DNA of 64,000 bases from Nocardia bhagyanarayanae. GTDB lineage: Bacteria > Actinomycetota > Actinomycetes > Mycobacteriales > Mycobacteriaceae. Positions 39,628-49,393 of the stretch are shown here, piece after piece. The translations under genes and the position numbers were made by a program. The notes under the pieces are model-generated. The model did not search any database and was not told the origin of the DNA. It was given only the letters and a program-made list of their open reading frames with translations. The stretch covers positions 496,001 to 560,000 of the forward strand of contig NZ_VFPG01000001.1 of assembly GCF_006716565.1 (NCBI RefSeq), in the 5' to 3' direction. Position 1 is the first letter of the stretch, and the number at the start of each line of letters is the position of its first letter.

Positions 39628-39651
39628 TAAGTAGATGTATACGTATAGCGC
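39628..39651. promoter_or_regulatory. AT-rich palindromic segment upstream of the EXLDI-MMPL genes, possible operator
   Basis: The segment from ctataag to gtatag contains the perfect 10-bp palindrome TATACGTATA inside outer CTATA/TATAG arms. It is the most AT-rich stretch in this 293-bp intergenic region and lies about 145 bp upstream of the EXLDI-like start. It may be a TetR- or MarR-type operator or promoter element; no regulator gene is adjacent. I see no gene in the rest of this gap. Confidence 0.4.
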
Positions 39652-39779
39652 AAGACCTGCCCGCCTGCTCCGCTCCGTCGGGCACCCTCGCGCCAATCGA
39701 GCGGAGTCATATGGCGGTTCAGCCCGGCGTGTCGACCACCATTCGACTCCGCTGGATTCTCGCCACGGCGAAGTACGGG

Positions 39780-40574
39780 TTACTCGAGGCCGGCGCGCTG
39801 CAAGAGATACGCCGTAAGCGGCTGGTAGACAATGGGATCGAGGCCATCGTCGAGCGGTACCGTGACCGCGATCTTGCCTTCGTCATGTCCGGCGAAGAGC
39901 GCCGGATCGTTGCAGTCCGCGAATCCGACGGTCTCGATACCCGCCTCACCCGCGGCCCCCGCCCAGCCGTGATCGGCGACGACCAGCCGCGGAAGTTCGC
40001 CGTCCAGTTCCGCGAGCGCCGCGCGCATCGGGTCGGGATCGTGCGTGTGCCGCCACCGCCCGTCCGCGCCGACCAGTGCGGCGACGCCGGAGGCGTAAGC
40101 GATTTCGCGATACCGGGAGGGTTCCCAGAGCGGCGGCTCGTACGACCACCCGGCGGCGGGCGTGAGAACGGTGCAACCGGCGGCGCGCAGCGCATCCTCG
40201 ATCGCTCGGTACACGCCGAGCAGCGTGTCCGGATGACCGGTCGCCAGCAACACGGTCGCGCGCTCGGCGGCCGCGGCGCCGATGCGCTCACCCATCGCGT
40301 CCAGCGCATCGAGCGTGAGATCCGGATCGATGGTGTCGACGCCCCGGGTATGGTCCGGGTTCGGATTCACTCCGCACAGCCGCGCCATCATCGCCAACGT
40401 TTCGTCGAACGACCAATTTCGCAGCCGCAACCCGAACTGAAACCCGGGATCCTTGGCCACCATCCGCCCGTAATGCCGCAGATTCCCCTCCCGCGGCGTC
40501 GCGACCTCCCCCGCAATCGCACTGCGCACCAAATGCTCTCGCAGCTCCGCCCGCGACACCCGCTCGAATCCCAT
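39780..40574 (-). CDS. Conserved protein of unknown function (phosphatase-like annotation in relatives)
   Basis: The product is 264 residues, soluble, with no signal peptide. Recognisable segments are VATPREGNLRHYGRMVAKDP, CGVNPNPDHTRGVDTIDPDL, RATVLLATGHPDTLLGVYRA and VVADHGWAGAAGEAGIETVGF with DCNDPALF. Alternating hydrophobic strands and Gly-rich turns suggest a Rossmann-like fold. My recollection is that similar actinobacterial proteins are annotated simply as phosphatases and share features with DUF4392/glutamate-cyclase-like proteins, but no catalytic motif is certain. The ATG at 40574 gives MGFERVSRAELREHL, a normal start. It is convergent with no gene and lies downstream of the rpsQ terminator. 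Confidence 0.6.
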   Translation of the reverse strand: MGFERVSRAELREHLVRSAIAGEVATPREGNLRHYGRMVAKDPGFQFGLRLRNWSFDETLAMMARLCGVNPNPDHTRGVDTIDPDLTLDALDAMGERIGAAAAERATVLLATGHPDTLLGVYRAIEDALRAAGCTVLTPAAGWSYEPPLWEPSRYREIAYASGVAALVGADGRWRHTHDPDPMRAALAELDGELPRLVVADHGWAGAAGEAGIETVGFADCNDPALFAGHDEGKIAVTVPLDDGLDPIVYQPLTAYLLQRAGLE

Positions 40575-40717
40575 GACACCCCTTCGAACCAGCGCAGTCC
40601 TCGACGCCCCACCGCACACAGCGGCCCGGGCCTATCGCGGCCGACTACGAAATCTCGCCCCCGACGCTACCGCCCCACCCCTGACACCGCACGACCCCAG
40701 GACGACTCCGAATACGG

Positions 40718-40753
40718 CGAAGGCCCGCTTCCCAGGGGGGAAGCGGGCCTTCG
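40718..40753 (-). terminator. S10 operon terminator
   Basis: A perfect 16-bp stem (cgaaggcccgcttccc on one side) with a four-base loop lies 25 bases past the rpsQ stop. It is one of the strongest hairpins in the window and should end the ribosomal operon. Confidence 0.85.
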
Positions 40754-40777
40754 TGACTCGAGCCGCGGAGCGTGGAA

Positions 40778-41047
40778 TTACTTCGCCTTCTCCAGGACCT
40801 CGACCAGACGCCAGCGCTTGGTGGCCGACAGCGGACGGGTCTCCATCAGCTGAACGCGGTCGCCGATGCCGGCGATCTCGTTCTCGTCGTGCGCCTTCAC
40901 CTTGGAGGTGGTGCGAATGATCTTGCCGTAGAGCGGGTGCCGCGTACGGTCTTCCAGCTCGACGACGATCGTCTTGTTCATCTTGTCCGAGACGACGTAG
41001 CCGACACGAACCTTGCGGCTGCCGCGCTCGTCCTTCTTCTCGCTCAT
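40778..41047 (-). CDS. rpsQ: 30S ribosomal protein S17
   Basis: The product is 89 residues with the S17 core [39 protein letters not shown] and a late [20 protein letters not shown]17 is an early-assembly primary 16S-binding protein of the 30S body. It is the last gene of the S10 operon here, overlapping rpmC by 4 bp and followed by a strong terminator. Confidence 0.97.
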   Translation of the reverse strand: MSEKKDERGSRKVRVGYVVSDKMNKTIVVELEDRTRHPLYGKIIRTTSKVKAHDENEIAGIGDRVQLMETRPLSATKRWRLVEVLEKAK

Positions 41048-41283
41048 GCCGCATCTCCCTTGCCAGCGGGTCCGGTGGCCAGACCGAGCTCACGCTCACG
41101 CATGACCGTGTAGATGCGCGCGATCTCGTGACGGACGACGCGCAGACGACGGTTGTTGTCCAGCTGACCCGTCGCCATCTGGAAGCGCAGGTTGAACAGC
41201 TCTTCCTTCGACTCACGCAGGCGGGAGACGAGTTCCTCTTCGGTGAGCTCGCGGAGCTCTGCGGCCGGTGTACCGGTAGCCAT
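41044..41283 (-). CDS. rpmC: 50S ribosomal protein L29
   Basis: The product is 79 residues from the ATG at 41283; a longer upstream reading frame would run into rplP. It has the L29 helical hairpin: [35 protein letters not shown] and [21 protein letters not shown]29 sits at the polypeptide exit on the 50S subunit. The start shares one base with the rplP stop, and the stop overlaps rpsQ by 4 bp. Confidence 0.97.
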   Translation of the reverse strand: MATGTPAAELRELTEEELVSRLRESKEELFNLRFQMATGQLDNNRRLRVVRHEIARIYTVMRERELGLATGPAGKGDAA

Positions 41284-41699
41284 CAGAACTGCTCCTCCCT
41301 GGTCACGATCCTGCACTTCATCGGGAGCTTGTGCATCGCGCGGCGCAGCGCCTCGCGAGCGATCTCCTCGTTCGGGTAAGACATCTCGAACATCACGCGG
41401 CCGGGCTTGACGTTCGCGACCCACCACTCCGGCGAACCCTTACCGGAACCCATTCGGGTCTCGGCGGGCTTCTTGGTCAGCGGGCGATCCGGGTAGATGT
41501 TGATCCAGATCTTGCCGCCACGGCGGATGTGGCGAGTCATCGCGATACGCGCCGACTCGATCTGCCGGTTGGTGACGTAGGCAGGCTCGAGCGCCTGAAT
41601 TCCGAAGTCACCGAAGGCCACCGACGTGCCGCCCTTGGCCATGCCCGAACGGCTCGGGTGGTGCTGCTTGCGGTGCTTGACCTTGCGAGGCATCAGCAT
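41283..41699 (-). CDS. rplP: 50S ribosomal protein L16
   Basis: The product is 138 residues starting [19 protein letters not shown], the standard L16 N-terminus. It contains [38 protein letters not shown] and a C-terminal [10 protein letters not shown]16 lies near the peptidyl-transferase centre and binds the A-site tRNA elbow. It starts 3 bp after the rpsC stop. Confidence 0.97.
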   Translation of the reverse strand: MLMPRKVKHRKQHHPSRSGMAKGGTSVAFGDFGIQALEPAYVTNRQIESARIAMTRHIRRGGKIWINIYPDRPLTKKPAETRMGSGKGSPEWWVANVKPGRVMFEMSYPNEEIAREALRRAMHKLPMKCRIVTREEQF

Positions 41700-41702
41700 G
41701 CG

Positions 41703-42506
<804 letters not shown>

Positions 42507-42908
42507 TTACTTTGCCCCTCCCTTCCGGCGGCTGCGAGCAGCACCGGCGGTGGGCACGCTCTCGACCTCGATGGTGATGTGGCTGGTGCGCTTGCGGATC
42601 CGGAACGCGCGGCCCTGGGCCCGCGGCTGGAAACGCTTCATGGTGGCGCCCTCGTCGACGTAGGCCGTCGAGATCACCAGCGTGGCCGGGTTCAGACCGA
42701 GGTTGTTCTCGGCGTTGGCCGCGGCGCTGGCGACGACCTTGGCGACCGGCTCGCTCGCGGCCTGCGGCGCGAACTTCAGGATCGCGAGAGCGTCCTCGAC
42801 CCGCTTGCCGCGGACCAGGTCCACGACGCGGCGAGCCTTCATCGGGGTGACGCGCACGTGCTTGGCGGTCGCCCGGGCAGTGGGGTTCTGAGTCTCAGTC
42901 GTCGTCAT
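42507..42908 (-). CDS. rplV: 50S ribosomal protein L22
   Basis: The product is 133 residues with [20 protein letters not shown] near the start, [20 protein letters not shown] and [19 protein letters not shown], the conserved loop region. L22 lines the nascent peptide exit tunnel. It overlaps rpsS by 4 bp and abuts rpsC. Confidence 0.97.
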   Translation of the reverse strand: MTTTETQNPTARATAKHVRVTPMKARRVVDLVRGKRVEDALAILKFAPQAASEPVAKVVASAAANAENNLGLNPATLVISTAYVDEGATMKRFQPRAQGRAFRIRKRTSHITIEVESVPTAGAARSRRKGGAK

Positions 42909-43186
42909 CGCCGCTTGCTCTTCCGGTCTTCCTTGACGTGGCTCTTGAACGTCCTGGTCGGCGCGAACTCACCGAGCTTGTGTCCAACCATGGACTCCGA
43001 GACGAACACCGGGACGTGCTTGCGGCCGTCGTGCACCGCGAAGGTGTGTCCGATGAAATCCGGGATGATGGTCGAACGACGCGACCAGGTCTTGATGACC
43101 TGCTTCGTGCCCTTCTCGTTCTGCACGTCCACCTTCGCGAGGAGGTGGTCGTCGACGAACGGGCCCTTCTTGAGGCTGCGTGGCAT
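42905..43186 (-). CDS. rpsS: 30S ribosomal protein S19
   Basis: The product is 93 residues beginning [19 protein letters not shown]. It contains [20 protein letters not shown] and [15 protein letters not shown], all standard S19 segments. S19 sits in the 30S head with S13. It follows rplB by 15 bp and overlaps rplV by 4 bp. Confidence 0.97.
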   Translation of the reverse strand: MPRSLKKGPFVDDHLLAKVDVQNEKGTKQVIKTWSRRSTIIPDFIGHTFAVHDGRKHVPVFVSESMVGHKLGEFAPTRTFKSHVKEDRKSKRR

Positions 43187-43201
43187 TTCTTACCTCCTCC
43201 T

Positions 43202-44038
43202 TCAGCGCTTCTTGCCGGTCTTGCGACGGCGGACGATGAGCTTGTCGCTCGGACGGTTGGGCTTACGGGTGCGGCCTTCCGGCTGACCCCACGGCGAGAC
43301 CGGGTGGCGACCACCGGAGGTCTTGCCCTCACCACCACCGTGCGGGTGGTCGACGGGGTTCATGACGACACCACGGACCGTGGGGCGACGACCCTTCCAG
43401 CGCATGCGGCCGGCCTTGCCCCAGTTGATGTTCGACTGCTCGGCGTTGCCGACCTCGCCGACAGTGGCGCGGCAGCGCACGTCGACGCGACGGATCTCAC
43501 CGGAGGGCATACGCAGCGTGGCGTAGGGGCCTTCCTTACCGAGCAGCTGGATGCTCATGCCCGCGGAACGGGCCAGCTTGGCGCCGCCGCCCGGACGCAG
43601 TTCCACCGCGTGGATGGTGGTACCGGTCGGGATGTTGCGCAGCGGCAGGTTGTTGCCCGGCTTGATGTCGGCCGTCGGGCCGGACTCGATCGGGGTGCCC
43701 TGCTGGATACCCTTCGGCGCGATGATGTAGCGCTTCTCGCCGTCCACGTAGTGGAGCAGCGCGATGTTGGCGGTCCGGTTCGGGTCGTACTCGATGTGCG
43801 CGACCTTGGCGGGGATGCCGTCCTTGTCCAGGCGACGGAAGTCGATCAGACGGTAGGCACGCTTGTGACCGCCACCGCGGTGACGAGTCGTGATGCGGCC
43901 GTGCGCGTTACGACCACCGGTCTTGGTCAGCGGACGAAGCAGCGACTTCTCCGGGGTGGACCGGGTGATCTCGGCGAAGTCCGAGACGCTGGAGCCGCGG
44001 CGGCCCGGCGTTGTCGGCTTGTACTTGCGAATTGCCAT
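43202..44038 (-). CDS. rplB: 50S ribosomal protein L2
   Basis: The product is 278 residues starting [20 protein letters not shown]. Universal L2 motifs present include [26 protein letters not shown] and the conserved [20 protein letters not shown] region, with the His needed near the peptidyl-transferase centre. It lies 33 bp after rplW. Confidence 0.98.
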   Translation of the reverse strand: MAIRKYKPTTPGRRGSSVSDFAEITRSTPEKSLLRPLTKTGGRNAHGRITTRHRGGGHKRAYRLIDFRRLDKDGIPAKVAHIEYDPNRTANIALLHYVDGEKRYIIAPKGIQQGTPIESGPTADIKPGNNLPLRNIPTGTTIHAVELRPGGGAKLARSAGMSIQLLGKEGPYATLRMPSGEIRRVDVRCRATVGEVGNAEQSNINWGKAGRMRWKGRRPTVRGVVMNPVDHPHGGGEGKTSGGRHPVSPWGQPEGRTRKPNRPSDKLIVRRRKTGKKR

Positions 44039-44071
44039 GAGTTCTTCTCTGCTTTCTGGATTCCCGCCCGC

Positions 44072-44377
44072 TTACGCGACCGGGCCTCCGAAGATCTCGA
44101 TGGGCTTGCTGTCGGCCGAGATGGTCACGAGCGCGCGCTTGGTGTTCTTGCGCTTGCCGTAACCGAAGCGGGTCCGCTTGCGCTTGCCCTGACGGTTGGC
44201 GGTGTTGACGCTGGTGACCTTCACACCGAAGACCTTCTCGACGGCGATCTTGATCTGCGTCTTGTTGGAGTCCGGGTGCACCAGGAAGGTGTAGGTGCCT
44301 TCCTCGATCAGTCCGTAGGACTTCTCCGAGATGACCGGCGCCAGCAGGATGTCGCGGGGGTCGGCGATGGTGGTCAC
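44072..44377 (-). CDS. rplW: 50S ribosomal protein L23
   Basis: The product is 101 residues from a GTG at 44377. The overlapping longer frame lies inside rplD and is a shadow. Motifs: [39 protein letters not shown] and [20 protein letters not shown]23 is the docking site for trigger factor and SRP at the tunnel exit. It overlaps rplD by 4 bp. Confidence 0.96.
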   Translation of the reverse strand: MTTIADPRDILLAPVISEKSYGLIEEGTYTFLVHPDSNKTQIKIAVEKVFGVKVTSVNTANRQGKRKRTRFGYGKRKNTKRALVTISADSKPIEIFGGPVA

Positions 44378-45048
44378 TTGCTCTCCTCCTGTGCCGCCTC
44401 GGCGGGACCGTGAACGAAAGCGTTCAGGGCCTCGACGCTGAACACCACGTCGTCGCTGTTGAGGACGTCGTAGGTGTTGAGCTGATCCGGGGCGATCGGC
44501 TGCACGTTCTGCAGGTTCGCCACGCTCTTCCACGCGGCGACGTCCTCGCGGCCGACGACGACCAGGAACTTCTTGCGGTCCGACAGCTCGGACAGGAAGG
44601 TCTTGGCGGTCTTGGTCGACGGGGTCTGACCCGCGACCAGTTCGGTGATCACGTGGATGCGCTCGTTGCGGGCCCGGTCCGACAGGGCGCCACGCAGGGC
44701 GGCGGCCTTCATCTTCTTCGGGGTGCGCTGGCTGTAGTCGCGCGGCTGCGGGCCGTGCACGGTGCCACCGCCGGCGAACTGCGGCGCGCGGGTCGAACCC
44801 TGGCGGGCGCGACCGGTGCCCTTCTGGCGGTACGGCTTCTTGCCACCACCGGAGACCTCGCCGCGAGTCTTGGTCGCGTGCGTGCCCTGACGGGCCGCGG
44901 CCAGCTGCGCGACGACGACCTGGTGCATCAGCGCGATGTTGGCGGTCACGTCGAAGATCTCCGCGGGGAGGTCGACGGTGCCGTTGGTCTTGCCACCGAT
45001 CTCCTTGACCGGCAGCGTCAGGTTGGCCTTCTTCTCGAGGCTGGTCAT
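44374..45048 (-). CDS. rplD: 50S ribosomal protein L4
   Basis: The product is 224 residues. It has [27 protein letters not shown], the basic tunnel-loop region, [20 protein letters not shown] and a C-terminal [20 protein letters not shown]4 lines the exit tunnel, and in Escherichia coli it autoregulates its operon; whether that applies here is unknown. It overlaps both rplC and rplW by 4 bp. Confidence 0.97.
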   Translation of the reverse strand: MTSLEKKANLTLPVKEIGGKTNGTVDLPAEIFDVTANIALMHQVVVAQLAAARQGTHATKTRGEVSGGGKKPYRQKGTGRARQGSTRAPQFAGGGTVHGPQPRDYSQRTPKKMKAAALRGALSDRARNERIHVITELVAGQTPSTKTAKTFLSELSDRKKFLVVVGREDVAAWKSVANLQNVQPIAPDQLNTYDVLNSDDVVFSVEALNAFVHGPAEAAQEESK

Positions 45049-45710
45049 GCGTGCGCACCACCCTTCACGGCGCTCTTGACGATCACGACGCCGCCCTTGC
45101 GACCCGGGATCGCACCCTTGATCAGGAGCAGGCCGTTCTCGGCGTCCACCTTGTGAACCGACAGGTTCTGGGTGGTGACGCGGTCGTTACCCATCCGACC
45201 CGACATGCGCATGCCCTTGAACACGCGGCCGGGGGTGGCGCAGCCACCGATGGAACCCGGGCGGCGGTGCACGGCCTGCGCACCGTGCGAGGCACCCTGA
45301 CCACGGAAGCCGTGGCGCTTCATGGTGCCCGCGAAGCCCTTGCCCTTGCTGGTGCCGGTGACGTCGACGTAGCTGCCCTCTTCGAACACGTCGGCGCTGA
45401 TCTCCTGGCCGACCTCGAAGGTGGAGGCGTCCGCGACCCGGATCTCGGCGACGTGGCGGCGCGGGGTGACGCCGGCCTTGGCGAACTGGCCGGAGGTCGG
45501 CTTGTTCACCTTGCGCGGGTCGATGGCGCCGAAGGCGACCTGGACGGCGCTGTAGCCGTCGCGCTCCACCGTGCGGATCTGGGTGACCACGTTCGGGCCC
45601 GCCTTGACGACGGTGACCGGAACGACGCGGTTCTTCTCGTCGAAGACCTGGGTCATGCCGAGCTTGGTGCCCAGGATGCCGGCCGCGGGCCGGTTCTTGT
45701 TGTCAGTCAT
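45045..45710 (-). CDS. rplC: 50S ribosomal protein L3
   Basis: The product is 221 residues from the ATG at 45710; a longer frame adds six residues, but this start has a well-placed ggggact. Motifs: [40 protein letters not shown] and the tip segment [19 protein letters not shown]3 is one of the first proteins in 50S assembly. It lies 14 bp after rpsJ. Confidence 0.97.
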   Translation of the reverse strand: MTDNKNRPAAGILGTKLGMTQVFDEKNRVVPVTVVKAGPNVVTQIRTVERDGYSAVQVAFGAIDPRKVNKPTSGQFAKAGVTPRRHVAEIRVADASTFEVGQEISADVFEEGSYVDVTGTSKGKGFAGTMKRHGFRGQGASHGAQAVHRRPGSIGGCATPGRVFKGMRMSGRMGNDRVTTQNLSVHKVDAENGLLLIKGAIPGRKGGVVIVKSAVKGGAHA

Positions 45711-45724
45711 GTCTCGAGTCCCCG

Positions 45725-46030
45725 TCACTGAATGTTGACGTCGACGCTGGCCGGCAGGTCGATGCGCATGAGCGCGTCGACCGTCTTCGGCGTCGGGTCG
45801 AGGATGTCGATGAGGCGCTTGTGCGTACGCATCTCGAAGTGTTCGCGCGAGTCCTTGTACTTGTGCGGCGAACGGATGACGCAGTACACGTTCTTCTCGG
45901 TCGGCAACGGCACCGGCCCGACCACGCGGGCCCCGGTGCGGGTCACCGTCTCCACGATCTTGCGCGCAGACGCATCGATCGCCTCGTGGTCATAGGCCTT
46001 GAGCCTGATGCGGATCTTTTGTCCCGCCAC
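45725..46030 (-). CDS. rpsJ: 30S ribosomal protein S10
   Basis: The product is 101 residues: [39 protein letters not shown] and a C-terminal [21 protein letters not shown]10 also serves as NusE in antitermination complexes. It is the first gene of this 11-gene operon; the promoter should lie in the 445-bp region to its right. Confidence 0.98.
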   Translation of the reverse strand: MAGQKIRIRLKAYDHEAIDASARKIVETVTRTGARVVGPVPLPTEKNVYCVIRSPHKYKDSREHFEMRTHKRLIDILDPTPKTVDALMRIDLPASVDVNIQ

Positions 46031-46475
46031 GCTAAGTGTCCTTTTCTCCGCTTTCCTTCGTGATCCGGAAGCCGGGCTTCCGCACCACCCTCAATTTGCA
46101 CAGCCCGAACACACGAAGACGTCTCAGTGGAGACCACGACCGGGCACGCCCGATCCTCGCCGCTGTTCATCTGTCATGGTTCTCCGGTCCACGCGGTCGG
46201 GCGTGTCGCCTTCCCGCTTATTCCTCGGCCCGGATCGAAAACTTCATCTCAGGCTCGGAACAACGTCCCGGACGTACTCACACCGGAAACCGGCGAAGCA
46301 CACGATTGGGTACTGCTCGCCTCGCCGATCACGCCCCGTTTCATCCGAAACGGGCACGACCCCGTGCAAGGCAACCCGAACAGTATGCCCGAGACCCCCA
46401 ACCCACTTCAAATCGCCCCCGGTGTCGGCCCGATCACCCCCGCGCGCCGAACTTACTTTTGAGTAAGATAATGGC
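46031..46475. promoter_or_regulatory. Divergent intergenic region upstream of the S10 operon
   Basis: No gene is supported in these 445 bases. A 7-bp hairpin with a 3-base loop (cggaagc / gcttccg, 46066-46082) lies about 36 bases upstream of rpsJ and would be in its leader. The stretch between 46090 and 46440 has several short frames but no plausible protein. At the right end a palindrome precedes the DUF4442 gene. I could not place promoter hexamers with confidence. Confidence 0.5.
46452..46467. promoter_or_regulatory. Perfect palindromic operator candidate before the DUF4442 gene
   Basis: CTTACTTTTGAGTAAG has perfect 6-bp arms around a four-base centre and lies 8 bases before the ATG at 46476. 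It is AT-rich in a GC-rich genome. The TTACT-N4-AGTAA form is typical of TetR-family operators; the binding protein is not identifiable here. Confidence 0.65.
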
Positions 46476-46952
46476 ATGAGCAAAGAGACCGCGACTCTGC
46501 GCGGGTGGAAGAAGCTGCCGGACAACCGGCTGGGGCACGCGCTGTTCTCGCTGGGAATGGTGGCTCGGGTGCCGTACTTCGGCACGGTGCTGCCCAGCGT
46601 CGTGCGGCTGGAGCCGGGACTGTGCGAGGTGACCTCGCCGAAGTGGTTCGGCATCCACAATCACCTCGGGACTTTTCACGCGATCGCGGCGTGCAACCTG
46701 GCCGAGGTGGCGATGGGCATGCTGAGCGAGGCCACGGTGCCGACCACGCACCGCTGGATTCCCAAGGCGATGAACGTGCAGTACCTGGCCAAGGCCGAGA
46801 CGGGACTGCGCGCGGTGGCGAAGCTGCCCGAGATCCCGGATTTCGCGCGGATCACCGAGGGCCGGGACCTGGTGGTGCCGGTGTCGATCTACGACAAGCA
46901 CGGGGTCGAGGTCGTGCACGCCGACATCACCACCTGGGTGACGCCCTGTTAG
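46476..46952 (+). CDS. DUF4442 hotdog-fold thioesterase-like protein
   Basis: The product is 158 residues. It contains PYFGTVLPSVVRLEPGLCEV, the hotdog-helix segment GIHNHLGTFHAIAACNLAEV and THRWIPKAMNVQYLAKAETG. The pattern fits DUF4442, a PaaI-like hotdog group, with the HNHLGTFHAIA region carrying likely catalytic residues. It may hydrolyse acyl-CoA or bind it. A palindromic operator sits directly before the start, and a large inverted repeat follows the stop. Confidence 0.82.
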   Translation: MSKETATLRGWKKLPDNRLGHALFSLGMVARVPYFGTVLPSVVRLEPGLCEVTSPKWFGIHNHLGTFHAIAACNLAEVAMGMLSEATVPTTHRWIPKAMNVQYLAKAETGLRAVAKLPEIPDFARITEGRDLVVPVSIYDKHGVEVVHADITTWVTPC

Positions 46953-46988
46953 TCGGCGCGCTGGCGCGCGCGTGTTCGCGGCCTTTAT

Positions 46989-47055
46989 GTCTCGCTTCCG
47001 AGCGGTCGAGACTCGCGACTTCGTCGCATGCGCTTCGACCACTCGGAAGCGAGAC
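46989..47055 (+). terminator. Large inverted repeat after the DUF4442 gene
   Basis: Arms of 21 bases (gtctcgcttccgagcggtcga and its complement) pair with a single G-T mismatch around a 25-base loop, which itself contains a small gcgac/gtcgc hairpin. The location 37 bases past the stop codon favours a terminator, though its size is unusual. Confidence 0.6.
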
Positions 47056-47160
47056 GGCCGCGAACGGGCTCGTAAGGCTCGCCCGTGGGTGGCCGATAGG
47101 GCGTAGATGGCTGCGGTCCCGCTGTTTGCCTGGCGGCAGCGCAGCGGATTGAATGCGGAT

Positions 47161-48357
47161 ATGAGTGGCGGTGCGGTCCAGGCGGCCGATCTGTGCGTCG
47201 TCGGGCTCGGCCCGACCGGACGGGCGCTCGCCCACCGGGCGATGCGGGCCGGGCTGCGGGTGATCGCGATCGACCCGCGACCGGAACGCCTCTGGCCGCC
47301 CACCTACTCCTGCTGGGTCGACGAACTGCCGAAGTGGTTGCCGCCCAGCGCGATCGGTGCGCGCATCGAAGCGCCGACGGTGTGGACGAAGACCGAACAC
47401 CGCATCCCGCGGCCGTATTGCGTGCTGTCCAAGCAGGGTCTGTACGACGCGCTGGCGCTCGACGACGCGCAGGTGATCGCCGCCCGCGCCACCCGCGTCG
47501 ACGCGCACGAGGTCGAACTCGCCGACGGCACGGTGCTGCGCGCCGGCGCGGTGTTCGACACCCGCGGCCTGCCCGCGCTCGGGCAGCGCAGGGCGGCCAG
47601 CGCGCACGGCATCTTCGTCGACGCGGAGACGGCCGCGCCGATGGTCGCCGAGGGCGAGGGGCTGCTGCTGGACTGGCGTCCGGAGAACGGCGCCGGCCAG
47701 GACGCGCCGCCGTCGTTCCTCTACGCGGTGCCGATCGGCGACGGCACGGTGATCTTCGAGGAGACCAGCCTCGGCCTGCGCGGCGGCATGCCGCAGCACG
47801 AGCTGCGCGAGCGGACGCTGAACCGGCTCGCCGCGCACGGCATTCGGCTCACCGGCGCGGAACCGAGCGAGGCGGCGCACTATCCGCTCGATCAGCCGCC
47901 GCCGAAGAAGGGTGTCGCGCGGGCGGTTCCGTTCGGATCGCGCGGCGGCATGATGCACCCCTGCACCGGCTACAGCGTCGCCGATTCGCTCGCCTTGGTC
48001 GACACGGCGGTCGCGGCGCTGCAAGAGGGCCGCGACCCGATCGAGGCGCTGTGGCCGTGGCGGGCGCGGCTGGTCTACTGGATGCGCATGCGGGGGCTGT
48101 GGGGCCTCGGCAGGCTGACCACCGAGCAGTCGATCGCGATGTTCGAGGCGTTCTTCACCGAGTCGGAACGCGGCAGGCGCGCGCTGCTCTCCGCGCACGA
48201 CGACTACGCCGCGCTCGGCGCGGTGCTGTTCAACACCGTCGCGCACACCTGGCCGTTCCGCTGGCGCTACGACCTGGTCGGCTGGACGAACCGCAATCGC
48301 TGGGTCGGCTACGAGTTCGCCCCGGCGCGCGAGCCACTGAGCACCGAAATCGAGTAG
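47161..48357 (+). CDS. Lycopene cyclase-family flavoprotein (CrtY/CrtL type)
   Basis: The product is 398 residues from the ATG at 47161; an ATG at 47107 would add 18 residues and neither has a clear ribosome-binding site. The dinucleotide-binding motif DLCVVGLGPTGRALAHRA lies at the N-terminus. Cyclase-type segments follow: PTYSCWVDELPKWLP, FLYAVPIGDGTVIFEETSL and GGMMHPCTGYSVADSLALV. The last two resemble the catalytic FEET/E region and the MHPxTGY motif of lycopene beta-cyclases. It would form beta-rings on lycopene. No other carotenoid gene is in the window. Confidence 0.82.
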   Translation: MSGGAVQAADLCVVGLGPTGRALAHRAMRAGLRVIAIDPRPERLWPPTYSCWVDELPKWLPPSAIGARIEAPTVWTKTEHRIPRPYCVLSKQGLYDALALDDAQVIAARATRVDAHEVELADGTVLRAGAVFDTRGLPALGQRRAASAHGIFVDAETAAPMVAEGEGLLLDWRPENGAGQDAPPSFLYAVPIGDGTVIFEETSLGLRGGMPQHELRERTLNRLAAHGIRLTGAEPSEAAHYPLDQPPPKKGVARAVPFGSRGGMMHPCTGYSVADSLALVDTAVAALQEGRDPIEALWPWRARLVYWMRMRGLWGLGRLTTEQSIAMFEAFFTESERGRRALLSAHDDYAALGAVLFNTVAHTWPFRWRYDLVGWTNRNRWVGYEFAPAREPLSTEIE

Positions 48358-48500
48358 CGCACGCTCGGACAACGGCTGAGCCCTCGATCCGCGAGCACTG
48401 AGGTCGGCTGAATGAAGGTCACGTCCAGTCGGTCTGGCGGGATGAAGGGGGCCTTCGGTCGGTTACGCCGACCATTCTGGACGCTGCACTAGAAGCGAAA

Positions 48501-48531
48501 CGGCGGGCCGACGATCCGCGTCGACCCGCCG
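48501..48531 (-). terminator. Possible terminator after the DrrABC-like operon
   Basis: Seven-base outer arms (cggcggg / cccgccg) with further partial inner pairing lie 14 bases past the last permease stop codon. Confidence 0.4.
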
Positions 48532-48544
48532 AACAGATTGGCGA

Positions 48545-49393
48545 TCAGGCGGTTTCGGCCGCTCTGCGGTAACCCCGAATCGCGGGCAACGCGAACACCA
48601 CAACCATTCCGACGGTCCAGGCGACCGTCTTCAACAGCGGTTCGGCGACCGGCCCGCCGTACGACAACCCACGCATGGCGTCGATCGCGGTGCTCATCGG
48701 CTGATTGCCGACCACGTCCTGCAACCAGGTCGGGTAGGCGAACACCGGAACGAAACCGGTGTTGAAGAACATCAGCAGCGTGTTGACGATCGTGATCAGG
48801 CTGACCAGCAGCACGCCCTCGGTGAGCGTCGCGAGCGCCGTGCACAGCACCGCGAAGCCGATGCCGAACAGCACCGGGATGCAGATCAGCGCCACCCCCG
48901 CCAGCGGCCCCTGGCCGAAGCGGAAGCCGAGCGCCATGCCCACCGCGATCACGAACAGCGTGGTGATCAGAACCCGCACCGCCTCGGCGAGCAGCCGTCC
49001 AGTCAGGCTGGCCGCCCGGTTCATCGGCATGGTCCAGAACCGGCTCAGCAGGCCGGTGGCCTTCTCCACCTTGAAACCGAGTGCGCTCACCACCGCGCCG
49101 GACATGGCCGCCACCAACGTGATCAGCGGAACCTGGCCGTAGATGGCGTCCATGCCGGTGTTCCTCGTGATGGTCCCGCCGAGCACGACGTCGAACATCA
49201 GCAGGGTGAGCGCCGGATAGATCAGCGTCTGGATGGTGGTCGCGGGATCGCGCATCCAGCCCATCAGCAGTCGCTTGCACTGCAACAGGCTGTGCTGCGC
49301 CCAGGTGCCGATCGCCTGCTCCGAGCGTGGAGCCACCGTCGGCAGCGGCGCGAACTCCGTGCCCTTCTCGTCGGACTCCGTCGTCACAGTCAT
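48545..49393 (-). CDS. ABC-2-type transporter permease (DrrB/DrrC-like), second permease
   Basis: The product is a 282-residue membrane protein with six hydrophobic segments and the ABC-2 signature. Segments include MDAIYGQVPLITLVAAMSGA, LLSRFWTMPMNRAASLTGRL and FFNTGFVPVFAYPTWLQDVV. The ATG at 49393 overlaps the stop of the preceding permease by 4 bp. Together with that permease and the ATPase it forms a complete exporter resembling the DrrABC lipid/drug exporters of mycobacteria and streptomycetes. Substrate unknown. Confidence 0.86.
   Translation of the reverse strand: MTVTTESDEKGTEFAPLPTVAPRSEQAIGTWAQHSLLQCKRLLMGWMRDPATTIQTLIYPALTLLMFDVVLGGTITRNTGMDAIYGQVPLITLVAAMSGAVVSALGFKVEKATGLLSRFWTMPMNRAASLTGRLLAEAVRVLITTLFVIAVGMALGFRFGQGPLAGVALICIPVLFGIGFAVLCTALATLTEGVLLVSLITIVNTLLMFFNTGFVPVFAYPTWLQDVVGNQPMSTAIDAMRGLSYGGPVAEPLLKTVAWTVGMVVVFALPAIRGYRRAAETA

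Noticed and set aside
39510..40853. Plus-strand reading frame of 447 codons opposite the unknown protein at 39780-40574
   Set aside because: It spans two intergenic regions and a terminator, and its composition is that of a shadow frame.
44378..45061. Long N-terminal extension of L23
   Set aside because: This stretch is the rplD gene read in another frame; L23 starts at the GTG at 44377.
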